A stretch of DNA of 64,000 nt from the NCBI GenBank assembly GCA_963555705.1, contig OY743180.1:35620129-35684128 (forward strand). The letters run 5' to 3'. Below are positions 39,800 to 53,402 of the stretch, piece by piece (positions within the stretch are counted from its first letter, which is position 1; every line of letters begins with the position of its first letter). The DNA is from Ligustrum vulgare. Taxonomy: Eukaryota; Streptophyta; Magnoliopsida; Lamiales; Oleaceae. Made by a program: the position numbers and the translations under genes. The notes under the pieces are model-generated. The model did no database searches, was not told the origin of the DNA, and worked only from the letters and a program-made list of their open reading frames with translations.

Positions 39800-40772
39800 T
39801 CCGACTCCTATTAACTCAGGAAATCTACTTCAAACATACAATCAATAATAATGAATTCAAAACTGAAAACAAAATCTAAAGGGCCATAAGAATTTAAATA
39901 AATAAACTACTTCCCTTACGAGAAGTACGGTTGTAGCCAGTCCTAGCGTCCATATTGAAAAGCATCACGAAATGACAAGTATTCTATGAAAACAGCTTAT
40001 GTAATCGTTAATAACAATCTTTCTCAAGCAAATCTTAACAAATATTTTAAAGAAAATAATAGTAAACAATGTAATAATACATATACAGCAATACAAGAAG
40101 ATGAAATTTCATACACTACTCTTACTTCTACTTATGAAATTTTAATAACCTCTCCAACCTATTGTTGCTCTTACCCCCATTCGTTAAATTTAGTGTCTAC
40201 TTCAGCTATTACTCAAACTGTGACTTACCAACTCCTACGACATCCCGTACTCGTATAATAGTTATTACTCACTTCACTCCTACTCCGATTCCTATTAACT
40301 CAAGTAATCTACGTCAAACATACACTAATTATAAATTCAATATTAAAAACTAAATCGAACTGGCCATAATAAACATTTCACTAAAAGAATTAATTCCCTT
40401 ATAAGCAACTAGGTTGTCGGCATATCAAGTGTGTAGTGTTAAAACCATTCCAAAAGACCAGTATTCTGAGAGCACTTCTTCTGCAATCAATACAAATATT
40501 TAATCATTGTCAAGCAAATCTTAAATAATATTTTAAAGTATACAAAAATAAACTTTACAATAATAAATCTATTGCAATACTAAAATATGAAATTTCATAA
40601 ACTTGTCTTACTCCAAATAAAAATTTTCAGTAGCAGTTCCTAACAATTGTTACTCTGAATCCCATATTTGTTAAACTTTAGTTCCTATTTCCACTTTTAC
40701 TCGTACATCGACATACCTACCCAAGGTCCTTGCCCTATCCGAATAAAAGTTACCAACTTCTTCAACTCCCGG
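39800..40772 (+). repeat. Unit 42: delta-I / R2
   Basis: Counterpart of unit 37. Confidence 0.95.
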
Positions 40773-41742
40773 TCCGACTCCTATTAACTCAGGAAATCTA
40801 CTTCAAACATGCAATAATAATGAATTCAAAACTGAAAACAAAATCTAAAGGACCATAAGAATTTAAATAAATAAACTACTTCATTTACGAGAAGTACGGT
40901 TGTAGCCAGTCCAAGCGTCCATATTGAAAAGCATCCCGAAATGACAAGTATTCTACGAAAACAGCTTATGTAATCGTTAATAACAATCTTTCTCAAGCAA
41001 ATCTTAACAAATATTTTAAAGAAAATAATAGAAAACAATGTAATAATACATATACAGCAATACAAGAAGATGAAATTTCATACACTACTCTTACTTCTAC
41101 TTATGAAATTTTAATAACCTCTCCAACCTATTGTTGCTCTTACCCCCATTCGTTAAATTTAGTGTCTACTTCAGCTATTACTCAAACTGTGACTTACCAA
41201 CTCCTACGACATCCCGTACTCGTATAATAGTTATTACTCACTTCACTCCTACTCCGATTCCTATTAACTCAAGTAATCTACGTCAAACATACACTAATTA
41301 TAAATTCAATATTAAAAACTAAATCGAACTGGCCATAATAAACATTTCACTAAAAGAATTAATTCCCGCATAAGCAACTAGGTTGTCGGCATATCAAGTG
41401 TGTAGTGTTAAAACCATTCCAAAAGACCAGTATTCTACGAGCACGTCTTCTGCAATCAATACAAATATTTAATCATTGTCAAGCAAATCTTAAATAATAT
41501 TTTAAAGTATACAAAAATAAACTTTACAATAATAAATCTATTGCAATACTAAAATATGAAATTTCATAAACTTGTCTTACTCCAAATAAAAAATTTTCAG
41601 TAGCAGTTCCTAACAATTGTTACTCTGAATCCCATAGTTGTTAAACTTTACTTCCTATTTCCACTTTTACTCGTACATCGACATACCTACCCCCGGTCCT
41701 TCCCCTATTCGAATAAAAGTTACCAACTTCTTCAACTCCCAG
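40773..41742 (+). repeat. Unit 43: beta-I / R5
   Basis: Counterpart of unit 38. Private A at 40883 (CTTCATTTAC). Shares TTTACTTCC (C at 41651). Confidence 0.95.
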
Positions 41743-42712
41743 TCCGACTCCTATTAACTCAGGAAATCTACTTCAAACATACAATAATAATGAATTCAGA
41801 ACTGAAAACAAAATCTAAAGGGCCATAAGAATTTAAATAAATAAACTACTTCCCTTACGAGAAGTACGGTTGTAGCCAGTCCTAGCGTCCATATTGAAAA
41901 GCATCCCGAAATGACAAGTATTCTATGAAAACAACTTATGTAATCGTTAATAACAATCTTTCTCAAGCAAATCTTAACAAATATTTTAAAGAAAATAATA
42001 GTAAACAATGTAATAATACATATACAGCAATACAAGAAGATGAAATTTCATACACTACTCTTACTTCTACTTATGAAATTTTAATAACCTCTCCAACCTA
42101 TTGTTGCTCTTACCCCCATTCGTAAAATTTAGTGTCTACTTCAGCTATTACTCAAACTGTGACTTACCAACTCCTACGACATCCCGTACTCGTATAATAG
42201 TTATTACTCACTTCACTCCTACTCCGATTCCTATTAACTCAAGTAATCTACGTCAAACATACACTAATTATAAATTCAATATTAAAAACTAAATCGAACT
42301 GGCCATAATAAACGTTTCACTAAAAGAATTAATTCCCTTATAAGCAACTAGGTTGTCGGCATATCAAGTGTGTAGTGTTAAAACCATTCCAAAAGACCAG
42401 TATTCTACGAGCACGTCTTCTGCAATCAATACAAATATTTAATCATTGTCAAGCAAATCTTAAATAATATTTTAAAGTATACAAAAATAAACTTTACAAT
42501 AATAAATCTATTGCAATACTAAAATATGAAATTTCATAAACTTGTCTTACTCCAAATAAAAAATTTTCAGTAGCAGTTCCTAACAATTGTTACTCTGAAT
42601 CCCATAGTTGTTAAACTTTAGTTCCTATTTCCACTTTTACTCGTACATCGACATACCTACCCCAGGTCCTTCCCCTATTCGAATAAAAGTTACCAACTTC
42701 TTCAACTCCCAG
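41743..42712 (+). repeat. Unit 44: gamma-T-I / R4 variant
   Basis: Counterpart of unit 39. Private A at 42124 (CGTAAAATTT). Confidence 0.95.
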
Positions 42713-43682
42713 TCCGACTCCTATTAACTCAGGAAATCTACTTCAAACATACAATAATAATGAATTCAAAACTGAAAACAAAATCTAAAGGGCCATAAGA
42801 ATTTAAATAAATAAACTACTTCCCTTACGAGAAATACGGTTGTAGCCAGTCCAAGCGTCCATATTGAAAAGCATCCCGTAAAGAGAAGTATTCTACGAAA
42901 ACAGCGTATGTAATCGTTAATAACAATCTTTCTCAAGCAAATCTTATAAAATATTTTAAAGAATACAATGCTAAACAATGCAATAATACATATACAGCAA
43001 TACAAGAAGATGAAATTTCATACACTACTCTTACTTCTACTTATGAAATTTTAATAACCGCTCCAACCTATTGTTGCTCTCACCCCCATTCGTTAAATTT
43101 AGTGTCTACTTCAGCTATTACTCCAACTGTGACTTACCAACTCCTACAACATCCCGTACTCGTATAAAAGTTATTACTCACTTCACTCCTACTCCGACTC
43201 CTATTAACTCAAGTAATCTACGTCAAACATACACTAATTATAAATTCAATATTAAAAACTAAATCGAACTTGCCATAATAAACATTTCACTAAAAGAATT
43301 AATTCCCGCATAAGCAACTAGGTTGTCGGCATATCAAGTGTGTAGTGTTAAAACCATTCCAAAAGACCAGTATTCTACGAGCACGTCTTCTGCAATCAAT
43401 ACAAATATTTAATCATTGTCAAGCAAATCTTAAATAATATTTTAAAGTATACAAAAATAAACTTTACAATAATAAATCTATTGCAATACTAAAATATGAA
43501 ATTTCATAAACTTGTCTTACTCCAAATAAAAAATTTTCAGCAGCAGTTCCTAACAATTGTTACTCTGAATCCCATATTTGTTCAACTTTAGTTCCTATTT
43601 CCACTTTTACTCGTACATCGACATACCTACCCCCGGTCCTTCCCCTATTCGAATAAAAGTTACCAACTTCTTCAACTCCCAG
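42713..43682 (+). repeat. Unit 45: alpha-K / R1 with GTTCAAC
   Basis: Opens the third 5-mer copy. Variant C at 43583. Confidence 0.95.
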
Positions 43683-44656
43683 TACGACTCCTATTAACTC
43701 AGGAAATCTACTTCAAACATACAATCAATAATAATGAATTCAAAACTGAAAACAAAATCTAAAGGGCCATAAGAATTTAAATAAATAAACAACTTCCCTT
43801 ACGAGAAGTACGGTTGTAGCCAGTCCTAGCGTCCATATTGAAAAGCATCACGAAATGACAAGTATTCTATGAAAACAGCTTATGTAATCGTTAATAACAA
43901 TCTTTCTCAAGCAAATCTTAACAAATATTTTAAAGAAAATAATAGTAAACAATGTAATAATACATATACAGCAATACAAGAAGATGAAATTTCATACACT
44001 ACTCTTACTTCTACTTATGAAATTTTAATAACCGCTCCAACCTATTGTTGCTCTTACCCCCATTCGTTAAATTTAGTGTCTACTTCAGCTATTACTCCAA
44101 CTGTGACTTACCAACTCCTACAACATCCCGTACTCGTATAAAAGTTATTACTCACTTCACTCCTACTCCGACTCCTATTAACTCAAGTAATCTACGTCAA
44201 ACATACACTAATTATAAATTCAATATTAAAAACTAAATCGAACTTGCCAAAATAAACATTTCACTAAAAGAATTAATTCCCGCATAAGCAACTAGGTTGT
44301 CGGCATATCAAGTGTGTAGTGTTAAAACCATTCCAAAAGACCAGTATTCTACGAGCACGTCTTCTGCAATCAATACAAATATTTAATCATTGTCAAGCAA
44401 ATCTTAAATAATATTTTAAAGTATACAAAAATAAACTTTACAATAATAAATCTATTGCAATACTAAAATATGAAATTTCATAAACTTGTCTTACTCCAAA
44501 TAAAAAATTTTCAGTAGCAGTTCCTAACAATTGTTACTCTGAATCCCATAGTTGTTAAACTTTAGTTCCTATTTCCACTTTTACTCGTACATCGACATAC
44601 CTACCCCCGGTCCTTCCCCTATTCGAATAAAAGTTACCAACTTCTTCAACTCCCAG
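43683..44656 (+). repeat. Unit 46: delta-K / R5 with GCCAAAATAAAC
   Basis: Counterpart of unit 41. I noticed no difference between them. Confidence 0.95.
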
Positions 44657-45629
44657 TCCGACTCCTATTAACTCAGGAAATCTACTTCAAACATACAATC
44701 AATAATAATGAATTCAAAACTGAAAACAAAATCTAAAGGGCCATAAGAATTTAAATAAATAAACTACTTCCCTTACGAGAAGTACGGTTGTAGCCAGTCC
44801 TAGCGTCCATATTGAAAAGCATCACGAAATGACAAGTATTCTATGAAAACAGCTTATGTAATCGTTAATAACAATCTTTCTCAAGCAAATCTTAACAAAT
44901 ATTTTAAAGAAAATAATAGTAAACAATGTAATAATACATATACAGCAATACAAGAAGATGAAATTTCATACACTACTCTTACTTCTACTTATGAAATTTT
45001 AATAACCTCTCCAACCTATTGTTGCTCTTACCCCCATTCGTTAAATTTAGTGTCTACTTCAGCTATTACTCAAACTGTGACTTACCAACTCCTACGACAT
45101 CCCGTACTCGTATAATAGTTATTACTCACTTCACTCCTACTCCGATTCCTATTAACTCAAGTAATCTACGTCAAACATACACTAATTATAAATTCAATAT
45201 TAAAAACTAAATCGAACTGGCCATAATAAACATTTCACTAAAAGAATTAATTCCCTTATAAGCAACTAGGTTGTCGGCATATCAAGTGTGTAGTGTTAAA
45301 ACCATTCCAAAAGACCAGTATTCTGAGAGCACTTCTTCTGCAATCAATACAAATATTTAATCATTGTCAAGCAAATCTTAAATAATATTTTAAAGTATAC
45401 AAAAATAAACTTTACAATAATAAATCTATTGCAATACTAAAATATGAAATTTCATAAACTTGTCTTACTCCAAATAAAAATTTTCAGTAGCAGTTCCTAA
45501 CAATTGTTACTCTGAATCCCATATTTGTTAAACTTTAGTTCCTATTTCCACTTTTACTCGTACATCGACATACCTACCCAAGGTCCTTGCCCTATCCGAA
45601 TAAAAGTTACCAACTTCTTCAACTCCCGG
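44657..45629 (+). repeat. Unit 47: delta-I / R2
   Basis: Counterpart of units 37 and 42. Confidence 0.95.
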
Positions 45630-46599
45630 TCCGACTCCTATTAACTCAGGAAATCTACTTCAAACATGCAATAATAATGAATTCAAAACTGAAAACAAAA
45701 TCTAAAGGACCATAAGAATTTAAATAAATAAACTACTTCCTTTACGAGAAGTACGGTTGTAGCCAGTCCAAGCGTCCATATTGAAAAGCATCCCGAAATG
45801 ACAAGTATTCTACGAAAACAGCTTATGTAATCGTTAATAACAATCTTTCTCAAGCAAATCTTAACAAATATTTTAAAGAAAATAATAGAAAACAATGTAA
45901 TAATACATATACAGCAATACAAGAAGATGAAATTTCATACACTACTCTTACTTCTACTTATGAAATTTTAATAACCTCTCCAACCTATTGTTGCTCTTAC
46001 CCCCATTCGTTAAATTTAGTGTCTACTTCAGCTATTACTCAAACTGTGACTTACCAACTCCTACGACATCCCGTACTCGTATAATAGTTATTACTCACTT
46101 CACTCCTACTCCGATTCCTATTAACTCAAGTAATCTACGTCAAACATACACTAATTATAAATTCAATATTAAAAACTAAATCGAACTGGCCATAATAAAC
46201 ATTTCACTAAAAGAATTAATTCCCGCATAAGCAACTAGGTTGTCGGCATATCAAGTGTGTAGTGTTAAAACCATTCCAAAAGACCAGTATTCTACGAGCA
46301 CGTCTTCTGCAATCAATACAAATATTTAATCATTGTCAAGCAAATCTTAAATAATATTTTAAAGTATACAAAAATAAACTTTACAATAATAAATCTATTG
46401 CAATACTAAAATATGAAATTTCATAAACTTGTCTTACTCCAAATAAAAAATTTTCAGTAGCAGTTCCTAACAATTGTTACTCTGAATCCCATAGTTGTTA
46501 AACTTTAGTTCCTATTTCCACTTTTACTCGTACATCGACATACCTACCCCCGGTCCTTCCCCTATTCGAATAAAAGTTACCAACTTCTTCAACTCCCAG
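45630..46599 (+). repeat. Unit 48: beta-I / R5
   Basis: Counterpart of units 38 and 43 but with the common TTTAGTTCC. Confidence 0.95.
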
Positions 46600-47570
46600 T
46601 CCGACTCCTATTAACTCAGGAAATCTACTTCAAACATACAATAATAATGAATTCAGAACTGAAAACAAAATCTAAAGGGCCATAAGAATTTAAATAAATA
46701 AACTACTTCCCTTACGAGAAGTACGGTTGTAGCCAGTCCTAGCGTCCATATTGAAAAGCATCCCGAAATGACAAGTATTCTATGAAAACAACTTATGTAA
46801 TCGTTAATAACAATCTTTCTCAAGCAAATCTTAACAAATATTTTAAAGAAAATAATAGTAAACAATGTAATAATACATATACAGCAATACAAGAAGATGA
46901 AATTTCATACACTACTCTTACTTCTACTTATGAAATTTTAATAACCTCTCCAACCTATTGTTCTCTTACCCCCATTCGTTAAATTTAGTGTCTACTTCAG
47001 CTATTACTCAAACTGTGACTTACCAACTCCTACGACATCCCGTACTCGTATAATAGTTATTACTCACTTCACTCCTACTCCGATTCCTATTAACTCAAGT
47101 AATCTACGTCAAACATACACTAATTATAAATTCAATATTAAAAACTAAATCGAACTGGCCATAATAAACGTTTCACTAAAAGAATTAATTCCCTTATAAG
47201 CAACTAGGTTGTCGGCATATCAAGTGTGTAGTGTTAAAACCATTCCAAAAGACCAGTATTCTACGAGCACGTCTTCTGCAATCAATACAAATATTTAATC
47301 ATTGTCAAGCAAATCTTAAATAATATTTTAAAGTATACAAAAATAAACTTTACAATAATAAATCTATTGCAATACTAAAATATGAAATTTCATAAACTTG
47401 TCTTACTCCAAATAAAAAATTTTCAGTAGCAGTTCCTAACAATTGTTACTCTGAATCCCATATAGTTGTTAAACTTTAGTTCCTATTTCCACTTTTACTC
47501 GTACATCGACATACCTACCCCAGGTCCTTCCCCTATTCGAATAAAAGTTACCAACTTCTTCAACTCCCAG
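46600..47570 (+). repeat. Unit 49: gamma-T-I / R4 variant with two indels
   Basis: 971 bp: one G is missing at about 46962 (TATTGTTCTC) and TA is added at about 47461 (CATATAGTTG). Both are private. They are either real recent mutations or residual sequencing errors. Confidence 0.95.
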
Positions 47571-48540
47571 TCCGACTCCTATTAACTCAGGAAATCTACT
47601 TCAAACATACAATAATAATGAATTCAAAACTGAAAACAAAATCTAAAGGGCCATAAGAATTTAAATAAATAAACTACTTCCCTTACGAGAAATACGGTTG
47701 TAGCCAGTCCAAGCGTCCATATTGAAAAGCATCCCGTAAAGAGAAGTATTCTACGAAAACAGCGTATGTAATCGTTAATAACAATCTTTCTCAAGCAAAT
47801 CTTATAAAATATTTTAAAGAATACAATGCTAAACAATGCAATAATACATATACAGCAATACAAGAAGATGAAATTTCATACACTACTCTTACTTCTACTT
47901 ATGAAATTTTAATAACCGCTCCAACCTATTGTTGCTCTCACCCCCATTCGTTAAATTTAGTGTCTACTTCAGCTATTACTCCAACTGTGACTTACCAACT
48001 CCTACAACATCCCGTACTCGTATAAAAGTTATTACTCACTTCACTCCTACTCCGACTCCTATTAACTCAAGTAATCTACGTCAAACATACACTAATTATA
48101 AATTCAATATTAAAAACTAAATCGAACTTGCCATAATAAACATTTCACTAAAAGAATTAATTCCCGCATAAGCAACTAGGTTGTCGGCATATCAAGTGTG
48201 TAGTGTTAAAACCATTCCAAAAGACCAGTATTCTACGAGCACGTCTTCTGCAATCAATACAAATATTTAATCATTGTCAAGCAAATCTTAAATAATATTT
48301 TAAAGTATACAAAAATAAACTTTACAATAATAAATCTATTGCAATACTAAAATATGAAATTTCATAAACTTGTCTTACTCCAAATAAAAAATTTTCAGCA
48401 GCAGTTCCTAACAATTGTTACTCTGAATCCCATATTTGTTAAACTTTAGTTCCTATTTCCACTTTTACTCGTACATCGACATACCTACCCCCGGTCCTTC
48501 CCCTATTCGAATAAAAGTTACCAACTTCTTCAACTCCCAG
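47571..48540 (+). repeat. Unit 50: alpha-K / R1
   Basis: Starts a fourth 5-mer that is interrupted after the next unit. Common GTTAAAC form, like unit 35. Confidence 0.95.
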
Positions 48541-49514
48541 TACGACTCCTATTAACTCAGGAAATCTACTTCAAACATACAATCAATAATAATGAATTCA
48601 AAACTGAAAACAAAATCTAAAGGGCCATAAGAATTTAAATAAATAAACAACTTCCCTTACGAGAAGTACGGTTGTAGCCAGTCCTAGCGTCCATATTGAA
48701 AAGCATCACGAAATGACAAGTATTCTATGAAAACAGCTTATGTAATCGTTAATAACAATCTTTCTCAAGCAAATCTTAACAAATATTTTAAAGAAAATAA
48801 TAGTAAACAATGTAATAATACATATACAGCAATACAAGAAGATGAAATTTCATACACTACTCTTACTTCTACTTATGAAATTTTAATAACCGCTCCAACC
48901 TATTGTTGCTCTTACCCCCATTCGTTAAATTTAGTGTCTACTTCAGCTATTACTCCAACTGTGACTTACCAACTCCTACAACATCCCGTACTCGTATAAA
49001 AGTTATTACTCACTTCACTCCTACTCCGACTCCTATTAACTCAAGTAATCTACGTCAAACATACACTAATTATAAATTCAATATTAAAAACTAAATCGAA
49101 CTTGCCAAAATAAACATTTCACTAAAAGAATTAATTCCCGCATAAGCAACTAGGTTGTCGGCATATCAAGTGTGTAGTGTTAAAACCATTCCAAAAGACC
49201 AGTATTCTACGAGCACGTCTTCTGCAATCAATACAAATATTTAATCATTGTCAAGCAAATCTTAAATAATATTTTAAAGTATACAAAAATAAACTTTACA
49301 ATAATAAATCTATTGCAATACTAAAATATGAAATTTCATAAACTTGTCTTACTCCAAATAAAAAATTTTCAGCAGCAGTTCCTAACAATTGTTACTCTGA
49401 ATCCCATATTTGTTAAACTTTAGTTCCTATTTCCACTTTTACTCGTACATCGACATACCTACCCAAGGTCCTTGCCCTATCCGAATAAAAGTTACCAACT
49501 TCTTCAACTCCCGG
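48541..49514 (+). repeat. Unit 51: delta-K / R6 recombinant
   Basis: The R front is R1-like (GCCAAAATAAAC, CAGCAG) and the tail is R2-like (CCCAAGG, CCGGTCC). The switch lies between 49373 and 49465. First unit of the 1944-bp 2-mer. Confidence 0.95.
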
Positions 49515-50484
49515 TCCGACTCCTATTAACTCAGGAAATCTACTTCAAACATGCAATAATAATGAATTCAAAACTGAAAACAAAATCTAAAGGACCATAA
49601 GAATTTAAATAAATAAACTACTTCCTTTACGAGAAGTACGGTTGTAGCCAGTCCAAGCGTCCATATTGAAAAGCATCCCGAAATGACAAGTATTCTACGA
49701 AAACAGCTTATGTAATCGTTAATAACAATCTTTCTCAAGCAAATCTTAACAAATATTTTAAAGAAAATAATAGAAAACAATGTAATAATACATATACAGC
49801 AATACAAGAAGATGAAATTTCATACACTACTCTTACTTCTACTTATGAAATTTTAATAACCGCTCCAACCTATTGTTGCTCTCACCCCCATTCGTTAAAT
49901 TTAGTGTCTACTTCAGCTATTACTCCAACTGTGACTTACCAACTCCTACAACATCCCGTACTCGTATAAAAGTTATTACTCACTTCACTCCTACTCCGAC
50001 TCCTATTAACTCAAGTAATCTACGTCAAACATACACTAATTATAAATTCAATATTAAAAACTAAATCGAATTGGCCATAATAAACATTTCACTAAAAGAA
50101 TTAATTCCCGCATAAGCAACTAGGTTGTCGGCATATCAAGTGTGTAGTGTTAAAACCATTCCAAAAGACCAGTATTCTACGAGCACGTCTTCTGCAATCA
50201 ATACAAATATTTAATCATTGTCAAGCAAATCTTAAATAATATTTTAAAGTATACAAAAATAAACTTTACAATAATAAATCTATTGCAATACTAAAATATG
50301 AAATTTCATAAACTTGTCTTACTCCAAATAAAAAATTTTCAGCAGCAGTTCCTAACAATTGTTACTCTGAATCCCATATTTGTTAAACTTTAGTTCCTAT
50401 TTCCACTTTTACTCGTACATCGACATACCTACCCCCGGTCCTTCCCCTATTCGAATAAAAGTTACCAACTTCTTCAACTCCCAG
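49515..50484 (+). repeat. Unit 52: beta-K / R1 with GAATTGG
   Basis: Beta front with alpha-like CTCACC in the core. GAATTGG is found only in units 52, 54, 56 and 57. Confidence 0.95.
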
Positions 50485-51458
50485 TACGACTCCTATTAAC
50501 TCAGGAAATCTACTTCAAACATACAATCAATAATAATGAATTCAAAACTGAAAACAAAATCTAAAGGGCCATAAGAATTTAAATAAATAAACAACTTCCC
50601 TTACGAGAAGTACGGTTGTAGCCAGTCCTAGCGTCCATATTGAAAAGCATCACGAAATGACAAGTATTCTATGAAAACAGCTTATGTAATCGTTAATAAC
50701 AATCTTTCTCAAGCAAATCTTAACAAATATTTTAAAGAAAATAATAGTAAACAATGTAATAATACATATACAGCAATACAAGAAGATGAAATTTCATACA
50801 CTACTCTTACTTCTACTTATGAAATTTTAATAACCGCTCCAACCTATTGTTGCTCTTACCCCCATTCGTTAAATTTAGTGTCTACTTCAGCTATTACTCC
50901 AACTGTGACTTACCAACTCCTACAACATCCCGTACTCGTATAAAAGTTATTACTCACTTCACTCCTACTCCGACTCCTATTAACTCAAGTAATCTACGTC
51001 AAACATACACTAATTATAAATTCAATATTAAAAACTAAATCGAACTTGCCAAAATAAACATTTCACTAAAAGAATTAATTCCCGCATAAGCAACTAGGTT
51101 GTCGGCATATCAAGTGTGTAGTGTTAAAACCATTCCAAAAGACCAGTATTCTACGAGCACGTCTTCTGCAATCAATACAAATATTTAATCATTGTCAAGC
51201 AAATCTTAAATAATATTTTAAAGTATACAAAAATAAACTTTACAATAATAAATCTATTGCAATACTAAAATATGAAATTTCATAAACTTGTCTTACTCCA
51301 AATAAAAAATTTTCAGCAGCAGTTCCTAACAATTGTTACTCTGAATCCCATATTTGTTAAACTTTAGTTCCTATTTCCACTTTTACTCGTACATCGACAT
51401 ACCTACCCAAGGTCCTTGCCCTATCCGAATAAAAGTTACCAACTTCTTCAACTCCCGG
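50485..51458 (+). repeat. Unit 53: delta-K / R6
   Basis: Second copy of unit 51. I noticed no difference. Confidence 0.95.
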
Positions 51459-52428
51459 TCCGACTCCTATTAACTCAGGAAATCTACTTCAAACATGCAA
51501 TAATAATGAATTCAAAACTGAAAACAAAATCTAAAGGACCATAAGAATTTAAATAAATAAACTACTTCCTTTACGAGAAGTACGGTTGTAGCCAGTCCAA
51601 GCGTCCATATTGAAAAGCATCCCGAAATGACAAGTATTCTACGAAAACAGCTTATGTAATCGTTAATAACAATCTTTCTCAAGCAAATCTTAACAAATAT
51701 TTTAAAGAAAATAATAGAAAACAATGTAATAATACATATACAGCAATACAAGAAGATGAAATTTCATACACTACTCTTACTTCTACTTATGAAATTTTAA
51801 TAACCGCTCCAACCTATTGTTGCTCTCACCCCCATTCGTTAAATTTAGTGTCTACTTCAGCTATTACTCCAACTGTGACTTACCAACTCCTACAACATCC
51901 CGTACTCGTATAAAAGTTATTACTCACTTCACTCCTACTCCGACTCCTATTAACTCAAGTAATCTACGTCAAACATACACTAATTATAAATTCAATATTA
52001 AAAACTAAATCGAATTGGCCATAATAAACATTTCACTAAAAGAATTAATTCCCGCATAAGCAACTAGGTTGTCGGCATATCAAGTGTGTAGTGTTAAAAC
52101 CATTCCAAAAGACCAGTATTCTACGAGCACGTCTTCTGCAATCAATACAAATATTTAATCATTGTCAAGCAAATCTTAAATAATATTTTAAAGTATACAA
52201 AAATAAACTTTACAATAATAAATCTATTGCAATACTAAAATATGAAATTTCATAAACTTGTCTTACTCCAAATAAAAAATTTTCAGCAGCAGTTCCTAAC
52301 AATTGTTACTCTGAATCCCATATTTGTTAAACTTTAGTTCCTATTTCCACTTTTACTCGTACATCGACATACCTACCCCCGGTCCTTCCCCTATTCGAAT
52401 AAAAGTTACCAACTTCTTCAACTCCCAG
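51459..52428 (+). repeat. Unit 54: beta-K / R1 with GAATTGG
   Basis: Second copy of unit 52. I noticed no difference. Confidence 0.95.
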
Positions 52429-53402
52429 TACGACTCCTATTAACTCAGGAAATCTACTTCAAACATACAATCAATAATAATGAATTCAAAACTGAAAACA
52501 AAATCTAAAGGGCCATAAGAATTTAAATAAATAAACAACTTCCCTTACGAGAAGTACGGTTGTAGCCAGTCCTAGCGTCCATATTGAAAAGCATCACGAA
52601 ATGACAAGTATTCTATGAAAACAGCTTATGTAATCGTTAATAACAATCTTTCTCAAGCAAATCTTAACAAATATTTTAAAGAAAATAATAGTAAACAATG
52701 TAATAATACATATACAGCAATACAAGAAGATGAAATTTCATACACTACTCTTACTTCTACTTATGAAATTTTAATAACCGCTCCAACCTATTGTTGCTCT
52801 TACCCCCATTCGTTAAATTTAGTGTCTACTTCAGCTATTACTCCAACTGTGACTTACCAACTCCTACAACATCCCGTACTCGTATAAAAGTTATTACTCA
52901 CTTCACTCCTACTCCGACTCCTATTAACTCAAGTAATCTACGTCAAACATACACTAATTATAAATTCAATATTAAAAACTAAATCGAACTTGCCAAAATA
53001 AACATTTCACTAAAAGAATTAATTCCCGCATAAGCAACTAGGTTGTCGGCATATCAAGTGTGTAGTGTTAAAACCATTCCAAAAGACCAGTATTCTACGA
53101 GCACGTCTTCTGCAATCAATACAAATATTTAATCATTGTCAAGCAAATCTTAAATAATATTTTAAAGTATACAAAAATAAACTTTACAATAATAAATCTA
53201 TTGCAATACTAAAATATGAAATTTCATAAACTTGTCTTACTCCAAATAAAAAATTTTCAGCAGCAGTTCCTAACAATTGTTACTCTGAATCCCATATTTG
53301 TTAAACTTTAGTTCCTATTTCCACTTTTACTCGTACATCGACATACCTACCCAAGGTCCTTGCCCTATCCGAATAAAAGTTACCAACTTCTTCAACTCCC
53401 GG
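52429..53402 (+). repeat. Unit 55: delta-K / R6
   Basis: Third copy of unit 51. Confidence 0.95.

Larger units (their letters stand above)
32999..47570 (+). repeat. HOR domain 4: 5-unit repeat, three copies
   Basis: Units 35-39, 40-44 and 45-49 run alpha, delta-K, delta-I, beta-I, gamma-T with periods 4857, 4857 and 4858 bp. Units 50-51 begin a fourth copy. Between copies two and three I noticed only about five differences in 4857 bp. Some variants are shared by only two of the three copies (GTTCAAC in units 40 and 45; TTTACTTCC in units 38 and 43), so exchange or conversion continued after amplification. Confidence 0.93.
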
